Assembly (NCBI GenBank): GCA_947573555.1
Contig: CANPFO010000007.1
Span: 1 to 42,385 of the forward strand
Origin: an uncultured Clostridium sp.
Lineage (GTDB): Bacteria; Bacillota; Clostridia; TANB77; CAG-508
DNA: 42,385 bases
Reading direction: 5' to 3'
Both the position numbers and the translations under genes were made by a program. Of the stretch, positions 17,273-26,105 are shown piece after piece. A model generated the notes under the pieces. That model worked only from the letters and a program-made list of their open reading frames with translations. It did not search any database and was not told the origin of the DNA. The stretch's first letter is position 1, and each line of letters starts with the position of its first letter.

Positions 17273-17842
17273 CTATGCTTGTTCCTTTTCTGACTTATTT
17301 TGTTTTTCTTGGATAGCTTTTTTTATAGTTATATTTACTTCTTTTACTTCTAAATCTGTTGTCTCTTTAACTTTTGTTTTTATTCTATTTTGTAAGTCTA
17401 CTGTCAAATCTTTTATTACTACATCTGAACTTACTACTAGATTAATAAATATGTTAACATTATTTTCTTTATCTAATTCAACTGTTGATGAAACTTCTTT
17501 TGCCATTTTGTATTGTTTTGTAACAGCTTCTACTAAATTTTCAATAGTTTCTTTTGTTATCATTAATTTTCCATTTTCATTTTCTAAAAGTATTCCCTGT
17601 TTATCTTTTATCTCTTGTTTTGAAACTGGATCAAAGAAAATACATCTTATTGATAATAAGATTGCTGCTATACTTATTACTAAAATTATTTTTGATGATG
17701 TTTCTGATATTAATAATGACTTTATTAGTCCTTGTACTACATCTATATCTATCCAACCAAATATTGCTAAACATGCTATTATTGCACCTATTAATATAAT
17801 ATTAGAATATATTATTAGTGTGATTTTTTCTATAATCTTCAT
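17273..17842 (-). CDS. amaP: Alkaline-shock membrane anchor protein AmaP
   Basis: About 190 residues with two N-terminal transmembrane helices (IIYSNIILIGAIIACLAIFG, IILVISIAAILLSIRCIFF) followed by a soluble Asp23-like domain (LVEAVTKQYKMAKEVSSTV, NIFINLVVSSDVVIKDLTV). AmaP tethers Asp23 to the cytoplasmic membrane in staphylococci. Two ATGs, 17854 and 17842, share GAGAGGA. The first has almost no spacing, so I use the second. It lies between asp23 and DUF2273. Confidence 0.85.
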   Translation of the reverse strand: MKIIEKITLIIYSNIILIGAIIACLAIFGWIDIDVVQGLIKSLLISETSSKIILVISIAAILLSIRCIFFDPVSKQEIKDKQGILLENENGKLMITKETIENLVEAVTKQYKMAKEVSSTVELDKENNVNIFINLVVSSDVVIKDLTVDLQNRIKTKVKETTDLEVKEVNITIKKAIQEKQNKSEKEQA

Positions 17843-17878
17843 CTTCTTTACCATTCCTCTCTTTTGTAAATATTTTTT

Positions 17879-18306
17879 CTATTCTTCACTTGTTTCTTGT
17901 TGTGGTTCTTCTTTTACAATATCTGTGTTTACTCCTTGAACATGAACATTTACTTCTTCTACTTTAAATCCTGTCATTCCTTCTACAGCTTTTTTTACTC
18001 TATTTTGTATCTCAAACGCTACATCTGGTATTCTTGAACCATATTCTACTATTATATTTACATCTATTTTTGCTACATTCTCTGTTTTGTCTACTTTAAT
18101 TCCTTTTGCTAAATTTTTCTTCCCACTTAATACTTCTGTTATTCCTCCTGCAAAGCTTCCAGACATTGATGCAACTCCCTGAACTTCAGATACGGCTACT
18201 CCTGCTATTACTGCTATTACATCATTTGATATTTCTATACCATTTTCTGTGCTTTCTTCTATTTTCTCTTGTTTTACGTTCTCTTCTTTAACTTCATTTT
18301 CTTCCA
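17879..18306 (-). CDS. Asp23/Gls24-family envelope stress protein
   Basis: 142 residues: an acidic N-terminal tail, then the Asp23 domain (ISNDVIAVIAGVAVSEVQGV, YGSRIPDVAFEIQNRVKKAV, VEEVNVHVQGV). It likely forms a layer at the cytoplasmic membrane via AmaP. I reject a start 17 codons further upstream, because AAAGGAGG lies seven bases before the ATG at 18306 and the longer frame runs through the promoter. First gene of the eight-gene operon ending at DUF212. Confidence 0.92.
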
Positions 18307-18348
18307 TATTAAAATCCTCCTTTATAATTTTAATATAATTACAGTATA

Positions 18349-18377
18349 AGTATATCAATATTTACCAATTTTTACAA
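18349..18377 (-). promoter_or_regulatory. Promoter of the asp23-nusB-xse operon
   Basis: On the minus strand TTGTAA (18377-18372), a 17-base spacer and TATACT (18354-18349), about 40 bases before the asp23 start. A second TATACT follows six bases downstream. Confidence 0.6.
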
Positions 18378-18450
18378 CCTTTTTAATTCATTTTTGTAAT
18401 TAATTTTTGATTATGTGTTACTTTTATCCCTAAAATTTCTATAATAACAA

Positions 18451-18491
18451 AAATGTTGATATATTAATATTTTTTACTATCTAAGTCTGAC
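18451..18491. repeat. Probable remnant of a family-A-core type element
   Basis: TGTTGATATATTAATATTTT followed by TACTATCTAAGTCTGAC resembles the inner arm and outer end of the palindrome at 10413-10534 (TTATTATCTAAGGCTGAC on the minus strand), with the middle missing. Apart from this, a promoter and a terminator, I see nothing else in 18307-18614. Confidence 0.35.
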
Positions 18492-18510
18492 TGTTAATGA
18501 TTATATTATT

Positions 18511-18549
18511 ATAAAAATAAAAAGAAATTAGATTTTTTCTAATCTCTTT
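18511..18549 (-). terminator. Terminator after the phosphoglycerate-mutase pseudogene
   Basis: On the minus strand GAGATTAGA, a short A-rich loop and TCTAATTTC form a nine-base stem followed by TTTTTATTTTTAT. Confidence 0.65.
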
Positions 18550-18614
18550 ACTATTGTTTTTCATATTACCTATAAGACAAGACCTTTTAACTTTGAATCA
18601 ATTTTATAAAAACT

Positions 18615-19148
18615 TTAAAGTTTATAATAAACAACTTCACAATTCTTACTTCCTAGATCAATTATATTATTGTCTTTCGGAATCCCCTTAAAATATATAT
18701 TAATTGCCCTACATACACCATTATGTGTAACTAGCAATATATTTTCTTCTTCATATTTTTTTATATCTTCTAAAAAATCATGCACTCGTTTTATAAATCT
18801 ATTTACATTTTCAGCATCTTTATATTCATGAGTATTAATTATATCCCAAAAACCATAATAATCAAAATCTTTTTTTAATTTTCCCTCATTTTCTCCATAG
18901 CAAATTTCTATCAATCTTTCATCATAAATTATTGGAATACCTCTATCTATGTTTATAATGTCTGCTGTCTGTTTTGCTCTTTTTAATGGTGAACATATTA
19001 TTAAATCTATCTTTTCATTCTTTAGATTCTCTTTTGTTTGGGATGCTTGTTCTATTCCATTATTATTTAGTTCTATATCTGTTCTTCATTGAATCTTCTT
19101 TTGTAGATTCAAGTCAGTTTGTCCATGCCTTGTTACCAATATTTTCAT
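18615..19148 (-). pseudogene. Histidine phosphatase (phosphoglycerate-mutase-like) broken by an in-frame TGA
   Basis: Read through, it encodes a 178-codon protein: MKILVTRHGQTDLN with the catalytic RHG, SPLKRAKQTADII, DERLIEICYGE and VTHNGVCRAI with the second His. It parallels the intact paralogue at 26106-26648. Codon 21 is TGA (19086-19088) where the paralogue has Gly (GGA), so a single G-to-T change suffices. GAGGA precedes the ATG and a terminator follows, so loss was recent. Recoding of UGA is unlikely because UGA ends other genes here. Confidence 0.8.
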
Positions 19149-19210
19149 TATTTTTCCTCTTTTCTATACTTTATATGTTTTATAAATTCTTATTATGTTT
19201 GTAATTCTCC

Positions 19211-20179
19211 CTAACTAGTAACGCCAAACACTTCAAAATCCTTTATTGAATTTCCTCTTAGAAAATCACATATATTCATTCTTTTAGCATTTTCACCCTG
19301 AATCTCAATAACCTTTAAAATCCCCGCTTTAGTTTTTATATATAAGCCATCTCTCTGGTCAGATACTAGAACAGTTCCATTTCTAAAGATTTTTATATTA
19401 TCTTCATCATACCCAATATCAGTTGCAACATCAACCTTCCAAAATTTAAGTTTTTTATCATTCAAAAACGTATATGCACCCATAATAGGATTTAATCCTC
19501 TAACTAAATTCTTTATTTCAAGAGCAGTCTTATTATCCCAATCAATTTGTGCCATTTCCTTATCTAACATTGGTGCTAAAGAAAAATCCTCCCCTTGTTT
19601 CTCTCTTGAGGCTGTTCCTTCTTCAATCTTTTGCAATGTCTCTACTAACACTTTCCCACCTAATTTAGATAATCTTTCCCACAATTCTCCTGTTGTTTCA
19701 TCATCACCAATCTCAATCTCTCTTTTTAAAATCATATCCCCTGTATCCATCCCAACATCCATAAACATTGTTGTTATACCTGTCTTTTTGTCACCATTTA
19801 TTACAGCCCATTGAATTGGTGCAGCCCCCCTATATTTAGGTAAGAGTGAACCGTGCACATTTATACATCCTAACTTCGGAATATCTAAAATCTCCTTTGG
19901 AAGAATTTTTCCATATGCTACAACACATATTACATCAGGATTTAATCTCTTTATCTCATCAATAAACTCCTGATTTTTTCTTACCTTTTCTGGTTGATAC
20001 ACTGGTATATTTTTCTCTAACGCAAAATCTTTAACTGGGGAAGCAACTGTTTTCATCCCTCTACCTTTTGGTTTATCTGGATTAGTCACTGCTCCTAGTA
20101 TTGTATGTCCAGCATTATATATTGCTTCTAAGCTTTCTTTTGCAAAATCTGGAGTTCCCATAAATAATATTTTCAACAT
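19211..20179 (-). CDS. fmt: Methionyl-tRNA formyltransferase
   Basis: Formylates initiator Met-tRNA using 10-formyl-THF. It has 322 residues: an N-terminal formyltransferase domain (ILFMGTPDFAKESLEAI, KPKGRGMK) with the catalytic Asn/His segment CINVHGSLLPKYRGAAPIQW and MDVGMDTGDMI, then a C-terminal OB-like domain ending FEVFGVTS. AGGAGG lies five bases before the ATG. A family B palindrome abuts that site directly. It is the last of priA-def-fmt. Confidence 0.97.
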   Translation of the reverse strand: MLKILFMGTPDFAKESLEAIYNAGHTILGAVTNPDKPKGRGMKTVASPVKDFALEKNIPVYQPEKVRKNQEFIDEIKRLNPDVICVVAYGKILPKEILDIPKLGCINVHGSLLPKYRGAAPIQWAVINGDKKTGITTMFMDVGMDTGDMILKREIEIGDDETTGELWERLSKLGGKVLVETLQKIEEGTASREKQGEDFSLAPMLDKEMAQIDWDNKTALEIKNLVRGLNPIMGAYTFLNDKKLKFWKVDVATDIGYDEDNIKIFRNGTVLVSDQRDGLYIKTKAGILKVIEIQGENAKRMNICDFLRGNSIKDFEVFGVTS

Positions 20180-20189
20180 TTTTTCCTCC

Positions 20190-20364
20190 TAATGTGCCAA
20201 AAGGGGCGTCCCTTTTTGGCACACTTTTCTATTTATATATTAAATTTCAGTAATTGTTACTGTTTAAACTAATTTGTATCACTGCATTTTAATATTATTA
20301 CAAATTAGTATAACTAGTAATTTAATATAATGTGACAAAAAGGGACGCCCCCTTTGGCACATTA
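20190..20364. repeat. Family B palindrome between def and fmt (175 bp)
   Basis: The left 36 bases (TAATGTGCCAAAAGGGGCGT...) match the complement of the right end with three mismatches, and an inner pair ACTAATTTGTA/TACAAATTAGT lies near the centre. Each outer arm is itself a hairpin (TGTGCCAAA...TTTGGCACA). One end forms the def stop codon and the other touches the fmt Shine-Dalgarno sequence. A second copy of the arms is at 23181-23290. Confidence 0.9.
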
Positions 20365-20838
20365 TTTCTCTGGTTCTGCATATTCTAAAGTTCCAGGTAA
20401 TATTTTGTTCATAAATACTTCTCCATCTAAATGATCTAATTCATGGCAAATGGCTTGTGCCAATAGGTCTTTTGCCTTTACTTTTACTCTCTTTCCTTGT
20501 CTGTCTGTGTATTCAGCTGTAACTTCTTCAGGTCTAATTACTTTTGCAAATTTATTTGGAAAACTTAAGCAACCTTCTTCTACTTCGTGTTCTCCTTTAG
20601 TTTTTATAATTACAGGATTTATTAATACTATTGGTCCTTTATTATCATATATGTCTATGACAACTAACCTTTTTAAAACGCCTACTTGAACTGCTGCTAA
20701 TCCTACCCCATTATATTTGTGCATTGTTTCTATCATATCATCTATTAATATTTGTAATTTATCATCTATTACCTCTATTTCTCTTGATTTTTTACTTAAT
20801 ATTTCGTCACCTTCATATCTTAAATTTCTAATTGCCAT
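20362..20838 (-). CDS. def: Peptide deformylase
   Basis: Metalloenzyme that removes the N-formyl group from nascent proteins. It has 158 residues with the three motifs GVGLAAVQVG (44-53), EEGCLSFP (87-94, metal Cys) and CHELDHLDG (131-139, metal His pair and catalytic Glu). It is encoded between priA and fmt, the usual order. Its TAA stop is the last three bases of a family B palindrome. The protein end (GTLEYAEPEK) is of normal length. Confidence 0.97.
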   Translation of the reverse strand: MAIRNLRYEGDEILSKKSREIEVIDDKLQILIDDMIETMHKYNGVGLAAVQVGVLKRLVVIDIYDNKGPIVLINPVIIKTKGEHEVEEGCLSFPNKFAKVIRPEEVTAEYTDRQGKRVKVKAKDLLAQAICHELDHLDGEVFMNKILPGTLEYAEPEK

Positions 20839-20871
20839 TGTTTACCTTATTCCCCCTTATTTTTGTATTTT

Positions 20872-23100
20872 TTACATCATGTTATTTGGATTTACATCTA
20901 TAGTTATAGTTGTATTTTTGTAATTTTTATCATATAAATATTTTAACAAATTATTTAAAATTTCATTTGCCTTTTCATTCATATTTCCTTTTATTATAAT
21001 TCTCCATCTGAATTTATTTTGTATTTTGTCTATTGGAGATGGCATTGGTTTAAATATTTTAAATTCTTCTTTTTCTAAGTTGTTTTCTAAATATTCATAT
21101 GTTAAATTTGACACTTTTTGAATTTCTTGTTCTTTTGTGCTATTAAATCCAATTATTATTATATCGCAAAATGGTGGATATTTCAACTGTTTGCGTAATG
21201 CAATCTCTGTTTCATAGAATTTATCATAATTTTGTTTTTGTGCATCTTGAATACTAAAATTTTCTGGATTATAACTTTGGATTATTACTTTTCCTGGTAA
21301 GTTTTCTCTTCCTGCTCTCCCTGCTACTTGTGTTAGTATTTGAAATGTTCTTTCTGTCGCCCTGTAATCATCTATGTTTAGTGAGCTATCTGCTGCTATA
21401 ACTCCTACTAAAGTTACTTTTGGAAAGTGATGTCCTTTTACTACCATTTGAGTTCCTATTAATATATCAATATTCTCATTTTTAAATTTATTTAATATAT
21501 CTTCATGTGAATTTTTTTTATTTACTGTGTCAACATCCATCCTTATTGTTTTAGCTTGTGGAAATTGTTTATGAATTTCTTGTTCTAACTTTTGAGTTCC
21601 TGTTCCAAAATATCTTATTTTGTCACTTCCACATTCTGGGCAAGTTTTAACCATTTTTTCTTCATATCCACAGTAATGACATTTTAGTCCATTTTCATAG
21701 CTATGATATGTCATACTTATATTGCAGTTTTTGCATTTAACAGTATACCCACAATTTCTACACATTATAAATGTTGAGTATCCTCTTCTATTTAAAAATA
21801 GTATTGTTTGTAAATTATCTTTTAAATTTTTTTCTATTGCTTGATATAAATCAAAGCTTAACATTGATCTGTTCCCTTGGGCTAGCTCTTGTTTTAAGTC
21901 TATTATTTTTACTTCTGGAAGGTTTGATTTATTAGCTCTCTTTGTAAGTTTTAATAATGTAATATTTTTAGAATTATAAAATGTTGATATATCTGGAGTT
22001 GCACTCCCTAACACTAATGGAACATTAGTGTATTTTGCTATTTTTTTTGCTACTTCTTTTGCATTATACTTTGGTGTAGCTTCTGATTTGTATGAACTAT
22101 CGTGTTCTTCATCAATTATTATTATTCCTAAGTTGTTGATAGGTGCAAAAATTGCTGACCTTGCTCCTATTACTATTTTTGCTTTTCCTTCTTTTATTCT
22201 AATCCATTCATCATGTCTTTCTCCTATTGATAACTTGCTATGTAAAACTGCAATCTTTTCTTTTCCAAATCGTGATATAAATCTATCTAGCATTTGAGGA
22301 GTTAATGATATTTCTGGTACTAATACTATTGCTGATTTATTTTGGTTTATAACCTTATCTATTAATTGTAAATATACTTCTGTTTTGCCTGAACCTGTTA
22401 CTCCATATAGTAGAAATTGCTTATATATATTTTTATCTATTGATTCACATATTGTGTTAAACGCTATTTTTTGCTCTTGGGTTAATTGTAAATTTTTTGA
22501 ATTTTCTATATTTTTATTGATTAATGGATTTCTTTCTAATTTTTCTTCTGATATTTTTAAGTATCCATTTTTTGTAAGTGTATTTACTATTGCCCTTGAG
22601 CAATCTGTAAATACTTCTATCTCTGGTATTGTACATCCTTCGTTCTCTTTTACAAAATTTAATATTTTTATTTGTTTATCTGACTTTATCTTTTTATTTT
22701 CTATATCAAACTTTATCTCTTCAAAATCTTTTTTTAGATAAATTACATTTATTTTTTTATCTTGGATTCTTTTATTTGCATCTTTACTTTTTGTTCCTGG
22801 AGTTTGCATTAATTTTATACAATCTGAAATATTGCAAAAATATCTTTTTGCCATCCAATTTGCTAGCTCTATTTGCTTATCTGTTAATTCTGTCTCAACT
22901 TTTGCTATATCTTTTATTTCAAACTCAGACTTCTGTTTTATTCTTACTACATGCGCCTCTTCAAGTGTTTTCATTCTTCCAAATGGTACCAAAACTTTGC
23001 TTCCAACAGTTACTAGTTCTTCTATCTCTTTTGGTATGTTATAATCAAATGTTCTATTTAATTTCTTTGCTGAATTGTTCATTATTACTTCTGCTACCAT
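20872..23100 (-). CDS. priA: Primosomal protein N', replication-restart helicase
   Basis: 3'-5' helicase that reloads the replisome at stalled forks. 742 residues: the N-terminal DNA-binding domain (RTFDYNIP, KVLVPFGRMK), Walker A GVTGSGKTEVYLQ, DEEHDSSYKSE, then eight zinc-binding cysteines (CRNCGY, CKNC, CHYCGY, CPEC) and helicase motifs IGTQMVVKGHHFPKVT and TQVAGRAGRE. GGGAG lies before the ATG. First gene of priA-def-fmt. Confidence 0.97.
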   Translation of the reverse strand: MVAEVIMNNSAKKLNRTFDYNIPKEIEELVTVGSKVLVPFGRMKTLEEAHVVRIKQKSEFEIKDIAKVETELTDKQIELANWMAKRYFCNISDCIKLMQTPGTKSKDANKRIQDKKINVIYLKKDFEEIKFDIENKKIKSDKQIKILNFVKENEGCTIPEIEVFTDCSRAIVNTLTKNGYLKISEEKLERNPLINKNIENSKNLQLTQEQKIAFNTICESIDKNIYKQFLLYGVTGSGKTEVYLQLIDKVINQNKSAIVLVPEISLTPQMLDRFISRFGKEKIAVLHSKLSIGERHDEWIRIKEGKAKIVIGARSAIFAPINNLGIIIIDEEHDSSYKSEATPKYNAKEVAKKIAKYTNVPLVLGSATPDISTFYNSKNITLLKLTKRANKSNLPEVKIIDLKQELAQGNRSMLSFDLYQAIEKNLKDNLQTILFLNRRGYSTFIMCRNCGYTVKCKNCNISMTYHSYENGLKCHYCGYEEKMVKTCPECGSDKIRYFGTGTQKLEQEIHKQFPQAKTIRMDVDTVNKKNSHEDILNKFKNENIDILIGTQMVVKGHHFPKVTLVGVIAADSSLNIDDYRATERTFQILTQVAGRAGRENLPGKVIIQSYNPENFSIQDAQKQNYDKFYETEIALRKQLKYPPFCDIIIIGFNSTKEQEIQKVSNLTYEYLENNLEKEEFKIFKPMPSPIDKIQNKFRWRIIIKGNMNEKANEILNNLLKYLYDKNYKNTTITIDVNPNNMM

Positions 23101-23180
23101 TTTTTCTCCCTTCTGTTTACTTTAAATATTTTACTACATTTATTTTGCTAAATCAAGGAATACTTTATTTTTTAAGTTTC

Positions 23181-23290
23181 TGTGCCAAAGGGGGCGTCCC
23201 TTTTTGGCACAAAATATTAAAAATTATTTAGTTACTAAATTTTTATACATAGATAAAAGTGTGCCAAAAAGGGACGCCCCCTTTGGCACA
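23181..23290. repeat. Family B palindrome upstream of priA (110 bp)
   Basis: The 31-base arms 23181-23211 and 23260-23290 are exact reverse complements (TGTGCCAAAGGGGGCGTCCC...). Each arm can also fold alone on TGTGCCAAA/TTTGGCACA. The 48-base centre is AT-rich with a short inner pair (AAATT...AATTT). It sits in the divergent gap between priA and the cation-efflux gene. Confidence 0.92.
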
Positions 23291-23369
23291 AATAACTATT
23301 AACATTTTTGTTTTATTGTGCTATAATAATTTTTAATTTTAAAAATATAATTTGATAGGTGATAATTTT

Positions 23370-24233
23370 ATGGATGAGGAAAGATTTAAATTGACTAAAA
23401 ATGCTGGTATTTATGGGATTATTGGAAATGTTTTTTTATTAATTATAAAAGCTATTGTGGGATTTGTGTTTAAGAGTCAATCTATGATTGCAGATAGTTT
23501 TAATAGTGCTGGAGATATTTTTGCTTCTTTAATGACTTTTATTGGAAATAGAATTGCAAGTGTTCCAAATGATAATGACCATAATTTTGGTCATGGTAAA
23601 GCAGAGTATATTTTTTCTATGTTTATTGGAATTTCTATGATGATTGTTGCTAGTAAACTTTTTTATGATTCTATTTCTGCTTTAATTTTAGGAAGTACAT
23701 TACAGTTTTCGTGGCTTTTAATTGTTGTTTGTATTATTACAATTATTGTTAAATTTATTTTATTTTTATACACGAAAAAAATCTCTAAGAGATTTAATAA
23801 TATTCTGATAGAGTCAAATATGAAAGATCACAGAAATGATTGTATTGTTACTTCTTTTACATTAATCTCTATTATTCTTTCTTTATTTGGAATTTATTGG
23901 TTTGATAGTGTTGTTGGTATTGGTATTTCTATTTGGATTTTCTTTACTGGCATTGGTATTTTTTTAGCTAGTTATAATGTTTTAATGGATGTTTCTGTTG
24001 ATGAAAAAACAAAATGTTTGATTTTAGATATAATTAATTGTTTTAAAGATGTTAAAAAAGTGGCTCAAATATCCTCTTCTCCAGTAGGTTCTAAATATAT
24101 TGTTTTTATAACAATTTGTTTGGATGGTAATTTATCTACTTTTGATAGTCATTCTTTGGCTAATAACATTGAGGAAACTGTTTCAAAATTAGATAATGTT
24201 TATAAAACAATTGTGCATGTAGAGCCTATTTAA
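23370..24233 (+). CDS. Cation diffusion facilitator (CDF) family metal transporter
   Basis: Proton-coupled exporter of divalent metals, FieF/MamB-like. It has about 287 residues with six transmembrane segments. Metal-site signatures are ADSFNSAGD in helix 2, the loop HNFGHGKAEY, and DHRNDCIVTS in helix 5, where the usual second Asp/His positions are partly replaced. A C-terminal cytoplasmic dimerisation domain ends in KTIVHVEPI. I start at the ATG 23370, which follows AGGTGA by about seven bases, rather than the in-frame TTG 18 bases earlier. It is one of the few plus-strand genes, followed by its own terminator. Confidence 0.93.
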   Translation: MDEERFKLTKNAGIYGIIGNVFLLIIKAIVGFVFKSQSMIADSFNSAGDIFASLMTFIGNRIASVPNDNDHNFGHGKAEYIFSMFIGISMMIVASKLFYDSISALILGSTLQFSWLLIVVCIITIIVKFILFLYTKKISKRFNNILIESNMKDHRNDCIVTSFTLISIILSLFGIYWFDSVVGIGISIWIFFTGIGIFLASYNVLMDVSVDEKTKCLILDIINCFKDVKKVAQISSSPVGSKYIVFITICLDGNLSTFDSHSLANNIEETVSKLDNVYKTIVHVEPI

Positions 24234-24237
24234 ATTC

Positions 24238-24270
24238 AAAGACCCAATGTTTAATATGATTGGGTTTTAA
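24238..24270 (+). terminator. Terminator after the CDF transporter
   Basis: ACCCAAT (24242-24248) pairs with ATTGGGT (24259-24265) around a ten-base loop and is followed by TTTAAATTT, five bases past the transporter stop. Confidence 0.7.
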
Positions 24271-24285
24271 ATTTCTTTCATTTTC

Positions 24286-25062
24286 TTATATATTGTTGTT
24301 TATAATATTACTATTTTCTTCATTTTCTTCGATTATTGTAATTAGTTTACTTCCTAAGTTTATATCGTCATGTGTTAATTGAACATAGTAGTTTCCCTCT
24401 TTACTAACATAGAAGTTTAATCCATTGGCTGTTTTCCACTTTTCATCATCTGCTAATCTATATTGTACCTTCCAATTACTTATATATCCTGGATATTTTA
24501 TGTTTATAACTTCTATTTTCCATCTATCACTTTCTTTTGAGGAATCTAATTCAAATCCAAAATCTCCAGTTTCTGGATTTTTATTGTTATATTCTACATT
24601 ATATGGTCCATCTGAAAGTTGATTTATCATATAATATTTTTTTCCTTTGTATTCATATCCTTCTACAGCAATTACATATCTATATTCTATGTTTATTAGA
24701 TAGTCTCTTTCTAGTGTATTTATTCCTAAATTGTTTTGTATATATTCACTACTACAATATCTAAATCCTGATATTATTTCATTATTAGTGTTTGCTATAT
24801 TTTCACTTATTATATTTTTTTGATTTTCTGTTAATTCTTTTGTTCCTATTTCTGTTTCTTTTTTTTGATTTAATTCATTTACTTTTGTTTGCAAAATCTT
24901 CAGTTCATCTTTAAATTGTGTAAATTCTGCTAAATTTATTGTTGGTATTCCTGCATTTATGCCTATTCCTGCTAGTATCAACAATAAAATTATTGTGATA
25001 ATTAATGATATTAATGTAATTCCTCTCATATCTCTCATTCCACTTCTACTCCTTTGTTTCAT
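24286..25062 (-). CDS. Pilin-like secreted protein of unknown function
   Basis: 258 residues. The N-terminus MRGITLISLIITIILLLILAGIG has the same pattern (basic, G-I-T-L-x-x-L-x-I-T-I) as the pilin/FGE protein at 10.6-12.1 kb, with Ser instead of Glu at +5 of a prepilin. A coiled stretch (residues about 45-80) leads into a beta-rich C-terminal part with two Tyr-rich segments (YEYKGKKYYMIN, ISNWKVQYRLADDEKW, GNYYVQLTHDDI) resembling an Ig/Fn3-like fold. It stands alone, convergent with the CDF gene. No pilus assembly genes are in the window. Confidence 0.7.
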   Translation of the reverse strand: MKQRSRSGMRDMRGITLISLIITIILLLILAGIGINAGIPTINLAEFTQFKDELKILQTKVNELNQKKETEIGTKELTENQKNIISENIANTNNEIISGFRYCSSEYIQNNLGINTLERDYLINIEYRYVIAVEGYEYKGKKYYMINQLSDGPYNVEYNNKNPETGDFGFELDSSKESDRWKIEVINIKYPGYISNWKVQYRLADDEKWKTANGLNFYVSKEGNYYVQLTHDDINLGSKLITIIEENEENSNIINNNI

Positions 25063-25181
25063 CAGTTTTCACATTTATTTTGAAACTTGATATAACCTAT
25101 ACAAACCTATGTGGTGGGTAACAGAAAGGTAACAAATCTCCAATTATTACACATTAAATTTGACTGTACTTTTGCTTATTT

Positions 25182-25949
25182 TTAGTTATTACCTTCTAAT
25201 GATTTTATAAGTTTCTTTATAATCTTTGAGCTTTTAACTCTAATTTCTAAATTATCTGATATTTCAACTGTAAAATTATTCTTTTTAATTTGTTCTTTTA
25301 TCTCTTGAATAGTAGTACACTCTATACTAAAATTATTTTTTATACTACCTATTTGAATAAAATAATGTGAGTCACTTCCACCAGTGATTGGAACATTTAG
25401 TAACTCTCCTAATTTAATAACATTATTCTTCATATTAGTTATACCTTTATTATACAAATCAGTAGCATTAAATTCTATAGCATCAATTTGTTCTATTATA
25501 TTTTTATCAATACTTGGAAATGTTGTATGTCTTCTAAACGGATGAGCAATTATTATTAGTAATTTACTAGAATCTAGTATATTAAGCAAATCTTTTATGT
25601 TTATAAATTTTTGTTCTGCTTTTTTATTTTCTATTTTTTCTTTTAGTTCTACTATGTATTCTCTGTTTCCTATAATAAGAATATCTAATTCTTCATTTGT
25701 AGTTACTTCTATACCTGTAAATACTTTAACACCATCTACATCATAATAATCCTTAATATATTTATAATTTCTACTTAAAAATTCATATCCCTCTATAAAG
25801 TTATTTGCATGGCAATGTTCTGTTAATACTAAGCTATCTATTCCTTCATTTTTTGCTTCATTTATTTTATTAGCAAACTCTTCTTTGTTAAATGGTAATT
25901 TACTTGATATTTTCCCATGTGTATGAAAATCAATCTTCATTATTTTCAT
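25182..25949 (-). CDS. PHP-domain metal-dependent phosphoesterase
   Basis: 255 residues with the PHP motifs DFHTHGKISSKLPF (motif I), LTEHCHA (II), IAHPFRRH (III) and GGSDSHYF (IV), which bind a trinuclear metal site. Members include nucleases and phosphatases such as TrpH/YciV. The substrate here is not evident. AAGGAAAGG lies before the start; a second ATG three codons on is possible. It stands alone on the strand, with 156 bases separating it from the next gene. Confidence 0.88.
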   Translation of the reverse strand: MKIMKIDFHTHGKISSKLPFNKEEFANKINEAKNEGIDSLVLTEHCHANNFIEGYEFLSRNYKYIKDYYDVDGVKVFTGIEVTTNEELDILIIGNREYIVELKEKIENKKAEQKFINIKDLLNILDSSKLLIIIAHPFRRHTTFPSIDKNIIEQIDAIEFNATDLYNKGITNMKNNVIKLGELLNVPITGGSDSHYFIQIGSIKNNFSIECTTIQEIKEQIKKNNFTVEISDNLEIRVKSSKIIKKLIKSLEGNN

Positions 25950-26105
25950 TTTCCTTTCCTTATTTTTTATCTTAATATTAATTTTAATTTTTTAATATTC
26001 CCTTATTATAACATTACAATTAAAATTTTACTACATATTTTCAATATTTTTTGTATTATTGGCGGAGCACAATGGCAGATTTCTATAATATTTTATCTTT
26101 TCGAT

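Noticed and set aside
19086..19088. UGA read as glycine (alternative code), suggested by QTGA where the paralogue has QGK
   Set aside because: UGA is the only sensible stop for the genes at 7129 and 30674, and no other in-frame UGA is needed anywhere else. A point mutation is simpler.
23352..23369. Longer start (TTG, MIGDNF) for the CDF transporter
   Set aside because: The AGGTGA ribosome-binding site lies inside that extension and is well placed for the ATG at 23370.
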